From the NCBI GenBank assembly GCA_963799065.1, contig CAWCVJ010000003.1:496001-560000 (forward strand): a DNA stretch of 64,000 nucleotides, given 5' to 3'. The notes below the pieces were generated by a model. The model saw only the letters and a program-made list of their open reading frames with translations. It did not search any database and was not told where the DNA came from. The first letter of the stretch is position 1. Every line of letters starts with the position of its first letter. Both the position numbers and the translations under genes were made by a program. Origin of the DNA: JAJPHW01 sp963799065. Lineage in GTDB: Bacteria > Acidobacteriota > Terriglobia > Terriglobales > Acidobacteriaceae. This document shows positions 33,881-42,764 of this stretch, piece after piece.

Positions 33881-33929
33881 AAAGAGTGGCGAAACGAGTC
33901 CTTGTAGCGGGATGTTGAGATTCGCGACG

Positions 33930-34868
33930 CTACCTGCCCGCGAGCGGATGCTCCCTGAAAAACGCCCACATCTGCTCAGTCGCGTCGATGCTGTGGCTAT
34001 AGCGACCGACTAAGAATTCCGCCACTATCCGTTTGCCGCCGGGCCATTGGTGGCCTTCGTTCTTGATGGTGTAGAAGTCTACGTCTGCGTGGTCGGCGCA
34101 GTCTGTGTATTGCAGACGCGTGACATCGGCGGCGACTGTGGATTCGGTTGGATTCGCTCCGCAACGGTTTCGCTGCGACCACGTCGCCATGAAGGCTGGG
34201 ATGTTGGGGAATCCGTCGCCTCCCAGCCTCGTATGGCCGCCGTTATAGGGACAAATAGGATCGGCGGCGCCGTGAAAGGCAATCACCGGCACCGGCCGAT
34301 GGTCGGGGCACCAGTTCCATCCGGGGTCGAGGCCAGCCGAAACCAGTCCGACCGCCGCGATGCGATCGGACAGCGTGCACGAGAGCACGAACGCCATGCC
34401 TCCGCCATTCGACATGCCGTCGGCGTAGATGCGCGACTTGTCGATGTTGTAGGACGCCTTCAGCTTGTCGATCAACTCTGAAATAAAAATGACGTCGGGC
34501 ATGCGCGACGGTGTTTCGCTGCCCTTCATCTCCCACGACCCTCCCGTTCCCGCAGGGTAGACCACGATGAATCCATTCTCGTCAGCCACGCGGTTCCACT
34601 GGCTGATTGCCATGGCAGAGCTCGGCCAGGACATCGAAGTGTGCAGGGTGATGACTAGCGGCGCAGGCTTTGCAGGATCGAGATTCTTCGGCACATATAG
34701 AAGATACTCGCGCTTCACTCCAGAAGAAATGATTGCGCCGTTGGTGGCGCTGGTACAGTTGGGGAAATAAAAAACGGAGTAGAAGAATCCGAGGAGGAGC
34801 AAGACCGCGACGATGGGCAGGCCAACGAGAATGAGCGCGGTGCGGAGGATGATTTTTCTAATGCTCAT
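33930..34868 (-). CDS. membrane-anchored PHB-depolymerase/feruloyl-esterase-like hydrolase
   Basis: A 312-residue alpha/beta hydrolase of the LpqC/CE1 group. One N-terminal membrane segment (ILRTALILVGLPIVAVLLLL) anchors or exports it. The catalytic serine is in GMSNGGGMAF, with the oxyanion region ITLHTSMSWPSSAM before it, an Asp in FHGAADPICPY and the His in NEGHQWPGG. Such enzymes cleave esters of polyhydroxyalkanoates or hydroxycinnamates. The ATG at 34868 begins at the membrane anchor; the frame is open a further 44 codons upstream. Confidence 0.82.
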   Translation of the reverse strand: MSIRKIILRTALILVGLPIVAVLLLLGFFYSVFYFPNCTSATNGAIISSGVKREYLLYVPKNLDPAKPAPLVITLHTSMSWPSSAMAISQWNRVADENGFIVVYPAGTGGSWEMKGSETPSRMPDVIFISELIDKLKASYNIDKSRIYADGMSNGGGMAFVLSCTLSDRIAAVGLVSAGLDPGWNWCPDHRPVPVIAFHGAADPICPYNGGHTRLGGDGFPNIPAFMATWSQRNRCGANPTESTVAADVTRLQYTDCADHADVDFYTIKNEGHQWPGGKRIVAEFLVGRYSHSIDATEQMWAFFREHPLAGR

Positions 34869-34968
34869 GGCTGGAGCCCATCGAGTTACGAGGTGGTCAA
34901 CGCAAGAGTTTAACAGAGCAACGACAGGGCCGCGTTCTTCTGCGGCTCCATCGCGCTTCCTGCTGATC

Positions 34969-35607
34969 CTACTTAATGCTGCACCCTGAAAATCCCGCAC
35001 GGAAGGCCTCGGCGTGCGCGGGAGCGCAGACTTGCTGGTTCCATTGTTTTTTCAACTCTGCAGAATTTGCCAGCACAACTTTTTTCTGCACCGACGCCGT
35101 TGCTGCTGGCGGGACATGCGCTTGCGAGACTGACAATCTGGTGTGTGACTGAATCTGGGTCTGGGGCATGAGCGCGGCGAAGCTTTCTACCGTGGTGAGG
35201 ATCAGATTGACTCCAGCACTGACCCGCGCCAGCAGCGTGGGATCGGCGATGTGCGCGGCTTGTAGAACCGCGGGCAGATTCTGATTGATGCTGGTTATGG
35301 CGTCGTTGATTTTCTGTAGCTTGGTCGCATTGGGATTGGCTTTGTAATCGTTATAAAGCGATTGCAGCAGGTTGAGGTCTTTGCTGGCTTCGTTCGAAAT
35401 GGCTTGAATGCCGGCAGTCTCGGCTGCGGTGATGGGTTTGCCGGAATCCATGGTGGTGACGAGGGTTCCGATGTTGAGCGCCATTTGGGTGAGCACGGGA
35501 AGGTCGGCGAGGGCGACGCTGATCCATTGCGAACTGCACGCAGTGGTGGCGAGGACGAGGCCCATAATCGCGGCCAGGAAGGGTTTGCAGCCAAAGTGAA
35601 ATTTCAT
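34969..35607 (-). CDS. exported protein of unknown function, possible lipoprotein
   Basis: A 212-residue protein with a signal peptide followed by ATTACSSQW; the Cys may be a lipidation site, although the -3 residue is not the usual Leu. The mature region is helical (LQSLYNDYKANPNATKLQKI, INQNLPAVLQAAHIADP) and the tail has two Cys. No family recognised. GGAG lies before the ATG at 35607. It is divergent from the FmdE-like gene with 68 bases between the two starts, so both promoters must lie there. Confidence 0.65.
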   Translation of the reverse strand: MKFHFGCKPFLAAIMGLVLATTACSSQWISVALADLPVLTQMALNIGTLVTTMDSGKPITAAETAGIQAISNEASKDLNLLQSLYNDYKANPNATKLQKINDAITSINQNLPAVLQAAHIADPTLLARVSAGVNLILTTVESFAALMPQTQIQSHTRLSVSQAHVPPAATASVQKKVVLANSAELKKQWNQQVCAPAHAEAFRAGFSGCSIK

Positions 35608-35675
35608 TTTTGCTCCTTGTATAGTGGGGAATGAGTGGGACAAAATTGTCGCGATAGATCCGCGACGAACCTGGC

Positions 35676-36263
35676 ATGAAGACTTTGAACGAATATCTGC
35701 GCGACGCCGAACAGGCGCACGGACATCTCTGCGCTGGGCAGGTTCTAGGCGTGCGCATGGCGATGCTGGGGCTCACGCTGTTGGGCATTGACGATCCGAA
35801 GAAAAAAGATCGCAAGCGGCTGGTGACATTTGTCGAGATCGACCGCTGCATGACCGACGCGGTCGCCGTAGTCACGGGATGCCGCCTGGGCAAGCGCGCG
35901 CTAAAGTTTCGCGACTGGGGAAAAGTCGCGGCTACGTTTGTGGACGTGAGCACGAGCAAAGCCGTGCGCATCGCGGCGAAGGAGTCATCGAAGGCGCTGG
36001 CGCGGCAGATGCATCCTGAGATCGAGGACAAGAACCAGCAGCAGATGCGGGCCTATGCGGAAATCGGGGATGAAGATTTATTCACCACCCAATGGGTGAA
36101 GGTGGAGCTGCCTCCGGAAGAGTTTCCGGGATATAAGGGAGAGCGCGTATTGTGCGCCGAGTGCGGCGAAGGGATCAATTTTAAGCGCGAAGTGCAGCGC
36201 GATGGAAAAGTTTTGTGTCGCGCGTGCGTTGAGAGCGGAACTCGTTACTACGATCCGTCTTGA
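35676..36263 (+). CDS. FmdE-like protein with C-terminal zinc ribbon
   Basis: A 195-residue protein of the FmdE family, named after formylmethanofuran dehydrogenase subunit E but found in many bacteria lacking that pathway. The FmdE domain shows AHGHLCAGQVLGVRMA (H and C are metal-ligand candidates), EIDRCMTDAVAVVTGCRLG and CRLGKRALKFRDWGKVAATF. A zinc ribbon with CAEC and CRAC ends it. In archaea and some bacteria the family is linked to molybdopterin enzymes; no such gene is nearby. Its stop overlaps the convergent gatA stop by 16 bases. Confidence 0.82.
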   Translation: MKTLNEYLRDAEQAHGHLCAGQVLGVRMAMLGLTLLGIDDPKKKDRKRLVTFVEIDRCMTDAVAVVTGCRLGKRALKFRDWGKVAATFVDVSTSKAVRIAAKESSKALARQMHPEIEDKNQQQMRAYAEIGDEDLFTTQWVKVELPPEEFPGYKGERVLCAECGEGINFKREVQRDGKVLCRACVESGTRYYDPS

Positions 36264-37696
36264 GCGCCCGACTTTTCGACGGCTTCCGCTACACGCAGTA
36301 TCGTCGCTTCTTCAAAGTGCTTGCCTAGAATTTGCAATCCAATCGGCAGTCTTTCTTTGGTTTCGCCGCAGGGGACGGAGATTCCGCAGATGCCCGCCAA
36401 ATCGGCTGTGACGGTGTAGATGTCGGCCAGGTACATGGCCAGTGGATCGTTCGATTTTTCGCCCAGCTTGAATGCTGCCGTGGGGCTGGTCGGGGTGACG
36501 ATTGCATCAACCTTCTTAAATGCTTCGGTGAAGTCCTGCTCGATCAGGGTGCGGACTTTTTGCGCTTTCAGGTAGTAAGCGTCGTAATATCCAGCGCTCA
36601 GGACGTAGGTGCCGAGCATGATGCGGCGCTTGACCTCCGCGCCAAAGCCTTCGTCGCGGGTGCGGCGGTACATTTGTGAGAGCGTGGTCGCGCCGGCGGC
36701 GCGATGTCCGTAGCGGACGCCGTCGAAGCGGGCGAGATTGGACGATGCCTCGGCGGTTGCGATGATGTAGTAAACCGGAATCGCGTACTTGGTGTGCGGC
36801 AGAGAAATGGGAACGATATCGCACCCCTGCGCGGCGAGGCGTTGAATCGCAGCTTCGATTGCGCTGCGAACTTCGGCGTCGAGGCCTTCGCCAAAATATT
36901 CGTTGGGAACACCCAGGCGCAGACCACGAACTGGCTTTTCGAGTTCCGCGACGTAATCGGGAACTGGGATGTCGGCGGAAGTTGAATCCATGGGATCGTG
37001 TCCGGCGATGACTTTGAGAATCGTGGCGGCATCTCTCACCGTTTTGGTGAGGGGGCCGATGCGGTCGAGCGACGAGGCGAACGCGATCAGTCCATAGCGC
37101 GAAACCCGGCCATAGGTAGGCATGAGGCCGACTACGCCGCAAAACGAGGCGGGCTGGCGAATGGAGCCTCCGGTGTCGGAGCCGAGAGTCGCGACGGCCA
37201 TATTCGCCGCGACGGCAGCGGCCGATCCTCCGGAAGAACCGCCGGGGACGCGGGTTAAGTCGCGGGGATTGCGCACCGGCTTCCACGCTGAGTTTTCGTT
37301 GGACGATCCCATGGCAAACTCGTCGCAGTTGAGCTTGCCCAGAACGATCGCGCCTGCCGCTTCGAGCCGGGTCACTGCCGTGCAGTGGTAGGGAGGAATG
37401 TAGTCGGCGAGAATTTTCGACCCTGCGGTGGTGCGGATGCCGCGCGTCACCATCACATCTTTAATGGCGACGGGAACTCCGGCCAGCGGCGGCAGTGCGT
37501 CGCCGCGAGCTGCGAGGCTGTCGATCTCGTATGCTTTGACCTTGGCGCGCTCTCTGCAAAGAGAAAGGTAGGCGCCGACTTGCGGATCATCGGCTTCGAT
37601 TTTTTCGTAGTAGGCATCGACCAGGGCCGACGCAGAAGTCTTTCCTTCCGCCAATGCGGCTCGCGTCGAGTCGATAGTGAGCGATTGGAGATTCAT
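36248..37696 (-). CDS. gatA: Asp/Glu-tRNA amidotransferase subunit A
   Basis: GatA (482 residues) is the glutaminase subunit of GatCAB, which converts Glu-tRNA-Gln (and Asp-tRNA-Asn) to the amide form. The amidase signature Lys-cisSer-Ser is complete: PVAIKDVMVTRG, GGSSGGSAAAVAANMA and ATLGSDTGGSIRQPASF. The C-terminal part (TPTSPTAAFKLGEK and PIGLQILGKHFEE) is typical. gatC lies 18 bases upstream; gatB is not in this window. Confidence 0.96.
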   Translation of the reverse strand: MNLQSLTIDSTRAALAEGKTSASALVDAYYEKIEADDPQVGAYLSLCRERAKVKAYEIDSLAARGDALPPLAGVPVAIKDVMVTRGIRTTAGSKILADYIPPYHCTAVTRLEAAGAIVLGKLNCDEFAMGSSNENSAWKPVRNPRDLTRVPGGSSGGSAAAVAANMAVATLGSDTGGSIRQPASFCGVVGLMPTYGRVSRYGLIAFASSLDRIGPLTKTVRDAATILKVIAGHDPMDSTSADIPVPDYVAELEKPVRGLRLGVPNEYFGEGLDAEVRSAIEAAIQRLAAQGCDIVPISLPHTKYAIPVYYIIATAEASSNLARFDGVRYGHRAAGATTLSQMYRRTRDEGFGAEVKRRIMLGTYVLSAGYYDAYYLKAQKVRTLIEQDFTEAFKKVDAIVTPTSPTAAFKLGEKSNDPLAMYLADIYTVTADLAGICGISVPCGETKERLPIGLQILGKHFEEATILRVAEAVEKSGAQDGS

Positions 37697-37714
37697 TCGT
37701 TCGAAGCGAACCGC

Positions 37715-38020
37715 TTAACGTTCGATCACTTTAGGCACAACAAAGAAGATGCCATCGTTGGAAGGAGCATTCGCCAGCGCCTCTGGGCGCGGCAGCGACG
37801 GACGCAGGCCTTCCAGAATATCGTCGCGATCGGTCTGTTCGGATTGCAACCCCGCCATTTGCACCACGGGCGGCACGTTCGTTGTGTCGATCTCATTCAG
37901 GTTGTCGATGTGATCGAGAATGGAATTCAGATCGCGTAGCATGGCGGCTCGCTCGGACTCGGTGAGATCGAGGTTGGCTAAGTTCGCCACGTGGGTGACG
38001 TCCTGGGGGCTAACCTTCAC
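37715..38020 (-). CDS. gatC: Asp/Glu-tRNA amidotransferase subunit C
   Basis: GatC (101 residues from GTG 38020) is the small helical subunit that wraps around GatA. It shows the family pattern: DVTHVANLANLDLTESE, then LNSILDHIDNLNEIDTTNVPP and a LRPSLPRPEALANAP-type end with GIFFVVPKVIER. The GTG with GGGAG upstream is preferred over an ATG at 38050; it overlaps the end of the DUF721 gene by 11 bases. The three genes form one minus-strand operon. Confidence 0.93.
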   Translation of the reverse strand: MKVSPQDVTHVANLANLDLTESERAAMLRDLNSILDHIDNLNEIDTTNVPPVVQMAGLQSEQTDRDDILEGLRPSLPRPEALANAPSNDGIFFVVPKVIER

Positions 38021-38354
38021 GCTTCGCGGGCTCCCGTCCCATGGGAACAAACTCGATCCGGTTGACGTCCTCGCGGCAGTAGCGGTTCAAGATGGCCAGA
38101 TATTGCGAGCTGAAACGGCGTAATTCCACACGCCACGAGAGGTCCTGCACCTCGACAGTCAAAACATCCTTCTCGAAACTGACCGCGCGGGTGCGGTGGG
38201 ACACGGCATGTCCGCAGGCGACGGGCCAAGCCAGGAGGGGAGACGCACCTGCCGGAGATTGCTTCAGGCTTGCGGCCAACATTTTTTCCAACATTGGGCC
38301 GAGAGACTGCATTTCCGGTGAGCGATTTTTGTGCGGGAAAGATCGAGCGATCAT
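38010..38354 (-). CDS. DUF721 / DciA-like protein
   Basis: A 114-residue protein of the DUF721 family: LGPMLEKMLAASL at the start, VACGHAVSHRTRAVSFEKDVLTV and LSWRVELRRFSSQYLAILN are typical. DciA, a characterised member, loads the replicative helicase in bacteria without DnaC. It is the first gene of the operon leading into gatC and gatA, and overlaps gatC by 11 bases. An internal ATG at residue 15 is an alternative start. Confidence 0.82.
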   Translation of the reverse strand: MIARSFPHKNRSPEMQSLGPMLEKMLAASLKQSPAGASPLLAWPVACGHAVSHRTRAVSFEKDVLTVEVQDLSWRVELRRFSSQYLAILNRYCREDVNRIEFVPMGREPAKREG

Positions 38355-38499
38355 GCGTCGAACCTATGTTTCCAGAATAGCAGTTTGCCCCCGGCAAATC
38401 GGACACCACGAGCAAGTTTATATTTGGTTTCGCAGCAATGGTTTGGGCGGATGGTGTGGGCGCGGGGGGCTTGACAAGGTTTTCCTCAGCGAGAGCGGG

Positions 38500-38724
38500 C
38501 TAGCTGTCTTTGCGGTAGAGGAGTTCGCGCATGGCCTGGCGCCGGGCTTCGTTGGCTTCTTTGGTGGTGGTGCGTTCGACGGCGTCCATGCGGGGCTTGG
38601 ATTTGGCCGGAGCGGCGGCCTCGGCGGCGGTACATTCGAGACACAGGTTGGCGAAACCCGGCTTGTCCGGCTTCAGCTCAAACTCTTCTTCGCAGATGCT
38701 ACAGATTTTGATTGGGAAAGCCAT
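38500..38724 (-). CDS. small protein with two CxxC knuckles
   Basis: The 74-residue product has CSIC (positions 8-11) and CLEC (28-31), likely a single zinc ribbon, then a charged helical tail (RTTTKEANEARRQAMREL). No family is recognised. It could be a small nucleic-acid or protein-binding factor. It stands alone between the DUF721 operon and the divergent DUF6580-like gene, with 145 bases of unremarkable sequence downstream. Confidence 0.6.
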   Translation of the reverse strand: MAFPIKICSICEEEFELKPDKPGFANLCLECTAAEAAAPAKSKPRMDAVERTTTKEANEARRQAMRELLYRKDS

Positions 38725-38835
38725 TGCAGAGCTATTTTACGCCGGTGGGAATCCAGGGAAAAGACCCCCAACGGCCACCGTTACTTGACGCGGGCTCTTG
38801 TACAATCAAAGTTGGCAGTTTTGAGGTGAATTTTC

Positions 38836-39363
38836 ATGCTGGCTTACTTATTTGTCTTCGTCGCAATTGCGGTGCGGTTTATGCCGCATCCGTGGATGTT
38901 CACGCCGGTCGCGGCCTCGCTGTTCTTTTTCGGGGCTAAGGGATCGCGCCGCCAGTTGTGGATTCCGTTCGTGCTGTTCGCCGCCACGGACGTGGTTTTG
39001 ACCAAGTTCGTCTACTCGCTGACGTTTTCGTGGGATCACTTCGTGACCTTCGCGTGGTATGCGGCCATCCTGTGGCTGGGCACGACGTTGCGCGGACGCG
39101 CCACGCCCCTTCGCGTAGTCGGCGCGGCGGTGGCGAGTTCGGTCTCGTTCTTTGTGTTGAGCAATTTCGCGGTGTGGGCGTGCTGGAATATGTATCCGAA
39201 AACGCTGGCGGGATTGATGATGTCCTACACCGCGGCGCTGCCGTTTTTCCGCAATGCGGCGGAAGGCGACTTGCTATTTACGGCGGCGATGTTCAGCGTG
39301 CCCGTAGTGCTGCCGATGCTCGCGCCCCATCGCGATTCGCTGCATGGCCGCGCGGCTTCCTAG
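38836..39363 (+). CDS. DUF6580-like integral membrane protein
   Basis: A 175-residue membrane protein with about five membrane segments (LAYLFVFVAIAVRFMPH, FTPVAASLFFFGAKG, WIPFVLFAATDVVLTKFV, VVGAAVASSVSFFVLSNFAVW, FTAAMFSVPVVLPML). The N-terminal RFMPHPWMFTPVAA and the SNFAVW motif match the DUF6580 family, which resembles the S components of ECF vitamin transporters in size and topology. Substrate unknown. Start at ATG 38836 has a weak GAGGTG upstream. Confidence 0.72.
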   Translation: MLAYLFVFVAIAVRFMPHPWMFTPVAASLFFFGAKGSRRQLWIPFVLFAATDVVLTKFVYSLTFSWDHFVTFAWYAAILWLGTTLRGRATPLRVVGAAVASSVSFFVLSNFAVWACWNMYPKTLAGLMMSYTAALPFFRNAAEGDLLFTAAMFSVPVVLPMLAPHRDSLHGRAAS

Positions 39364-39487
39364 ATTCCTCTCCCTGGAACTTTCGATTTCCTAACGCCTG
39401 ACGCGACTTAACCTCTGTCAGGTATTATTCCTATTCGCCCATTTGATTCGGATTTGGCCGGGGCGCATTTTGACTCAAGGAGGCGCA

Positions 39488-40453
39488 TTGAAAGTTCGCG
39501 TGTTTTTTCACGACCGGTGCTTCGACGGCGCGTGCTCGGCGGCGCTGTTTTCGCGCTTTTATCGCGAGCGCATCCGGGACGACGTGGACTTCCAGTTTTC
39601 CGGCCTGCTGCATCGGGCGGGGTCGTTGTTTAACGAGAGCGATTTCGATGGCGACGAGAATGCCATTGTCGATTTCAAGTATTCCAGTTCGCCGAAAATC
39701 ACCTGGTGGTTCGATCATCACGAGAGCGCCTTTCTCAGTCCGGCCGATGCCGAGCATTTCGAGCACGACGAGAGCGATCACAAGTTTTACGACCCCAGCT
39801 TTCGCTCCTGCGGAAGTTTTATCGCGACCATCGCCAAGGATCGCTTTGGCTTCAACACCAAGCCGGTCGCCGAGCTGATCAAGTGGACAGACATCATTGA
39901 TGGCGCAGGCTATCCTGATGCCAAGACGGCGGTTGAGATGAAAGCTCCGGCGATGAAGTTGACCATGATTATTGAGTCGACGCAGGATCCGGCCTTCTTG
40001 CCAAAACTGATTCCGCTGCTGGTGACGAAGTCATTGGCGGAAGTGATCGAGGAGCCGTTTATCGCCAGCCTGTTGCCGCCGCTGCTGGAGCGGCATCGGC
40101 GCTCGATCGAGATTCTACGAGAGCGCACCGAATCGCGCGACGGCACATTGTTTTTCGATGTTACCGATCAGGCGCTGGAAGGCTATAACAAGTTCGTGCC
40201 CTACTTTTTGCATCCCGAGTCGGTGTATAGCGTGGGACTCAGCAAGAGCAATTTTCGGGTGAAGGTTTCGGTGGGATCGAATCCCTGGGCGCCGAAAGAG
40301 CCGACGGTGAATCTGGCCAAGATTTGCGAGCGCTATGGCGGCGGCGGACATGCCCGCGTTGGCGCCATTTCATTCGACGTGAACCAGCATGAAGCGGCCG
40401 GCAAGGCGGCGCAAGAGATCGTGGCCGAGCTGCGCGCCATCGATCACAAGTAG
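39488..40453 (+). CDS. DHH-family phosphoesterase
   Basis: A 321-residue protein of the DHH/DHHA1 superfamily (Mn2+-dependent phosphodiesterases such as nanoRNase and RecJ). It shows FFHDRCFDGACSAAL, IVDFKYSSSPKITWWFDHHES (split around DHH) and the C-terminal RYGGGGHARVGAISF substrate-binding loop. The first motif is 'HDRCFDGACSA' instead of the more usual 'H.DxDGxxA', as in a distinct acidobacterial subgroup. A TTG at 39488 with AAGGAGG eight bases upstream is the start; the longer frame to 39443 lacks a site. Confidence 0.82.
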   Translation: MKVRVFFHDRCFDGACSAALFSRFYRERIRDDVDFQFSGLLHRAGSLFNESDFDGDENAIVDFKYSSSPKITWWFDHHESAFLSPADAEHFEHDESDHKFYDPSFRSCGSFIATIAKDRFGFNTKPVAELIKWTDIIDGAGYPDAKTAVEMKAPAMKLTMIIESTQDPAFLPKLIPLLVTKSLAEVIEEPFIASLLPPLLERHRRSIEILRERTESRDGTLFFDVTDQALEGYNKFVPYFLHPESVYSVGLSKSNFRVKVSVGSNPWAPKEPTVNLAKICERYGGGGHARVGAISFDVNQHEAAGKAAQEIVAELRAIDHK

Positions 40454-40471
40454 CGGATATTCTCCCTTCCG

Positions 40472-41167
40472 ATGACGGAGTCTCCCACTCCCGGCAAGAT
40501 TTTGCTTCGCGCCGAAGGACTCTCGCGCTCCGTGCTCGGGAAAATTCTCGTCGAAGACATTGGTTTCAGCCTGAATGCGGGCGAAACCTTGGCGATTCTC
40601 GGGCCGAGCGGCGCGGGCAAGAGCTCATTACTCCGCCTACTCAATCGGCTCGATGAGCCCGATCGAGGAAACGTTTTTCTCGACGGCGTCGAGTATAGAC
40701 AAATTGCCCCTCGCGAGTTGCGGCAGAAAATTGGCATGGTTATGCAACGGGCATATCTTTTCCCGGGGACGGTCGCGCAGAATCTTCAGTTCGGTCCGCG
40801 ACAGAGAAACGAGACGCTTACGCCCGACGTCATCGAAAAACTCCTCACCCAAGTCGGACTGGCAGGCTATGCCGGACGCGATGTCGCCAATCTCTCGGGA
40901 GGCGAGGCGCAGCGAGTTTCTTTGGCGCGGAGCCTCGCCAATGGTCCCAAAGTGCTGCTGCTGGACGAGCCCACCTCCGCACTGGATTCAGAGTCTAAAT
41001 CGGGAGTGGAAACGGTTCTACAAAATGTCATGGCATCGCAGCAGCTCGCTTGCGTTTGGGTCACGCATGATCGCGAACAAGCTGCCCGCGTCGCGACTCG
41101 CGCTCTGTTGCTCGAACATGGACGTGCTATCAAGATCGGCGCCGTCGCCGAGGTGATTCATGCTTAA
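40472..41167 (+). CDS. fetA: ABC transporter ATP-binding protein, FetA-like
   Basis: A 231-residue ATPase: Walker A GPSGAGKSS, signature NLSGGEAQRVSLARSLA, Walker B VLLLDEPTSALD, switch CVWVTHDREQA. The FLDGVEYRQIAPRELRQKIGMVMQ and LFPGTVAQNL regions match the FetA/YbbL group. FetAB exports iron and improves resistance to oxidative stress in E. coli. It overlaps fetB by 8 bases. Confidence 0.87.
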   Translation: MTESPTPGKILLRAEGLSRSVLGKILVEDIGFSLNAGETLAILGPSGAGKSSLLRLLNRLDEPDRGNVFLDGVEYRQIAPRELRQKIGMVMQRAYLFPGTVAQNLQFGPRQRNETLTPDVIEKLLTQVGLAGYAGRDVANLSGGEAQRVSLARSLANGPKVLLLDEPTSALDSESKSGVETVLQNVMASQQLACVWVTHDREQAARVATRALLLEHGRAIKIGAVAEVIHA

Positions 41168-41948
41168 GGCGATCTTCACCAGCCAAATCCATTTGGGAAT
41201 CGCGCAGGCTGTTGCGGCAGCGTTATTGGCTATGACGGTCGTGCTGCTTGCACGGCATCGGGGCATTCATCTGGAGAGTGAGGCCGCCATTGCGATGATG
41301 CGCGGCATCGTTCAGATCGTCGCGGTTGGATCGATTCTAGTTTTATTATTGCGAGGGCCACGCTGGACCAGTGTTCTTTTGTTGATAGCAATGATGCTGG
41401 CTGCTGGATCGATTTCCGGGCGCCGTGCCAAGGGAATCCCGGGCGCGCGCGCTGTGTCCACCTGGGCCATCGTTGGTGGCGCGGGCTCGGTGATCGCGCT
41501 TATGGCGGCGCTGGGCGTGATCGACACGGCCATCACATCGCTGGTTCCGGTGGGCAGCATGATCATCGCCAACGCGATGAACACCAATGGGCTGGCTCTG
41601 AATCGCTTGCGTGCGGACGTGCTGTCGCATGTGGGCGAGATTGAGTCCGCGCTGGCGCTGGGGGCGGAAGGCAACCGCAGCATCGCGCCTTATCTACAGA
41701 CGTCGTTCGAGGCAAGCCTGATTCCGGCGATCGATTCGCTGCGATCTCTCGGCATTGTCTGGATTCCCGGCCTTATGGCCGGGATGTTGCTGTCTGGCGT
41801 GCGGCCGCTCTATGCATCCATCTATCAGTTTGTGGTTCTTGCCATGATCTTCGCAGCGTCCGGGCTCACCGCGCTTATCAGTACGCAACTGATCCGCTCG
41901 CGCATTTTTAATGCGGCACAACAACTGCAGTTGCAGCGGGGCAGGTAG
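41160..41948 (+). CDS. fetB: ABC transporter permease FetB (UPF0014)
   Basis: A 262-residue permease with about seven membrane segments and the UPF0014 signatures: VPVGSMIIANAMNTNGLALNR, EIESALALGAEGNRSIAPYL and IVWIPGLMAGMLLSGVRPLYA. It pairs with the FetA ATPase whose gene it overlaps. The family is tied to iron export in E. coli; in this organism that role is inferred. Confidence 0.93.
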   Translation: MLKAIFTSQIHLGIAQAVAAALLAMTVVLLARHRGIHLESEAAIAMMRGIVQIVAVGSILVLLLRGPRWTSVLLLIAMMLAAGSISGRRAKGIPGARAVSTWAIVGGAGSVIALMAALGVIDTAITSLVPVGSMIIANAMNTNGLALNRLRADVLSHVGEIESALALGAEGNRSIAPYLQTSFEASLIPAIDSLRSLGIVWIPGLMAGMLLSGVRPLYASIYQFVVLAMIFAASGLTALISTQLIRSRIFNAAQQLQLQRGR

Positions 41949-42007
41949 ATTCGCCCGGCGTACCGACTCACCTTGTGCATAGCGGCTGTTGAAGAGCGGG
42001 GTAACGG

Positions 42008-42604
42008 CTATTTTCCGAAGGTTAGGTTGTCGATTCGTTGTTCGATGTCTTCTGCGGTGGCGGCGATGAAGGTGAAGGTTAGGGCGTATCCTTTGTCGAG
42101 GATTTCTAGCGTGCTTTGGTGCATGGTTAGCTGGCCGGTGGTGCGGGTGAAATCTCCGCGGACGGTTTTTTGTGCTCCCATTGTGAACCCGTAGGGATCG
42201 GCGTCGGCTTTGAATCCTTGAGTGGTTGCGGCGTCAGTGACTGCGTCGAAGGCGTCGGCTGGCGTGTCTTTGGAAGCTTTCGGCAATTTTTCTGCGGCGA
42301 TTACGATGGCGGAGTTGACGGTGTCTCCGGCGGCGTCGGGGGGGCGCTCGAAAGCGGCGAGCAGGACTAGTGAGCCTGTGTCTGTGCCTTCGTTCATCTG
42401 GTCGTTATTCATTCGATCTGTGCGGTCGACCCAGCCGAAGGGGACTTTGCAGGTGAATCCGAAGAAGGCGTTCTGGTAGGAGTTGTCGGTTAGCGCGCCT
42501 TCGATTGGCGGCTTGGGCGTTGTGTGTTTTGAGGAGGAGCTCGTTGGCGGGGATTGGGCTTGGGTTGTGGCGGCTAATAGCAGGAGTAGGAGTACGGGGC
42601 GCAT
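42008..42604 (-). CDS. secreted protein of unknown function, 198 aa
   Basis: Residues 1-17 are a short signal peptide (PVLLLLLLAATTQAQ), followed by a Ser/Thr/Pro linker and a compact domain (NAFFGFTCKVPFGWVDRT, GSLVLLAAFERPPDAAGD, NSAIVIAAEKLPKASKD, RTTGQLTMHQSTLEIL). The FGFTCKVPFGWVDRT start resembles small domains of acidobacterial secreted proteins that begin 'Y.F...P.GW'. No enzyme motif recognised. Three ATGs (42655, 42622, 42604) are in frame; 42604 gives the normal signal peptide. Confidence 0.65.
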   Translation of the reverse strand: MRPVLLLLLLAATTQAQSPPTSSSSKHTTPKPPIEGALTDNSYQNAFFGFTCKVPFGWVDRTDRMNNDQMNEGTDTGSLVLLAAFERPPDAAGDTVNSAIVIAAEKLPKASKDTPADAFDAVTDAATTQGFKADADPYGFTMGAQKTVRGDFTRTTGQLTMHQSTLEILDKGYALTFTFIAATAEDIEQRIDNLTFGK

Positions 42605-42648
42605 TGGTTGAGGATAATGCATTGATGCGGCGGCGAAGATTGACTGGT

Positions 42649-42706
42649 GCTGCACGCCAGATCCTTCCCTACGCCTGAAGGGCGGCTGCGGTCAGGATGA
42701 CTGCGA
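42649..42706 (+). repeat. dispersed repeat family A, copy 2
   Basis: CACGCCAGATCCTTC ... GTCAGGATGAC with the internal CCTGAAGGGCGGCTGCGG, closest to copy 1 in its centre. It lies upstream of the secreted-protein gene and downstream of mscL. Confidence 0.6.
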
Positions 42707-42727
42707 CTTTTTGTTTTAGCCGGGGCC

Positions 42728-42749
42728 GGACAGCCGAGGGCGGCTGTCC
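42728..42749. terminator. 9-bp hairpin after mscL
   Basis: GGACAGCCG-AGGG-CGGCTGTCC is a perfect inverted repeat 16 bases beyond the mscL stop. It lacks a U-run on the mscL strand, so it may be a transcript-stabilising or repeat-derived hairpin rather than an intrinsic terminator. Confidence 0.45.
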
Positions 42750-42764
42750 CTACGTGAGCTTTGG

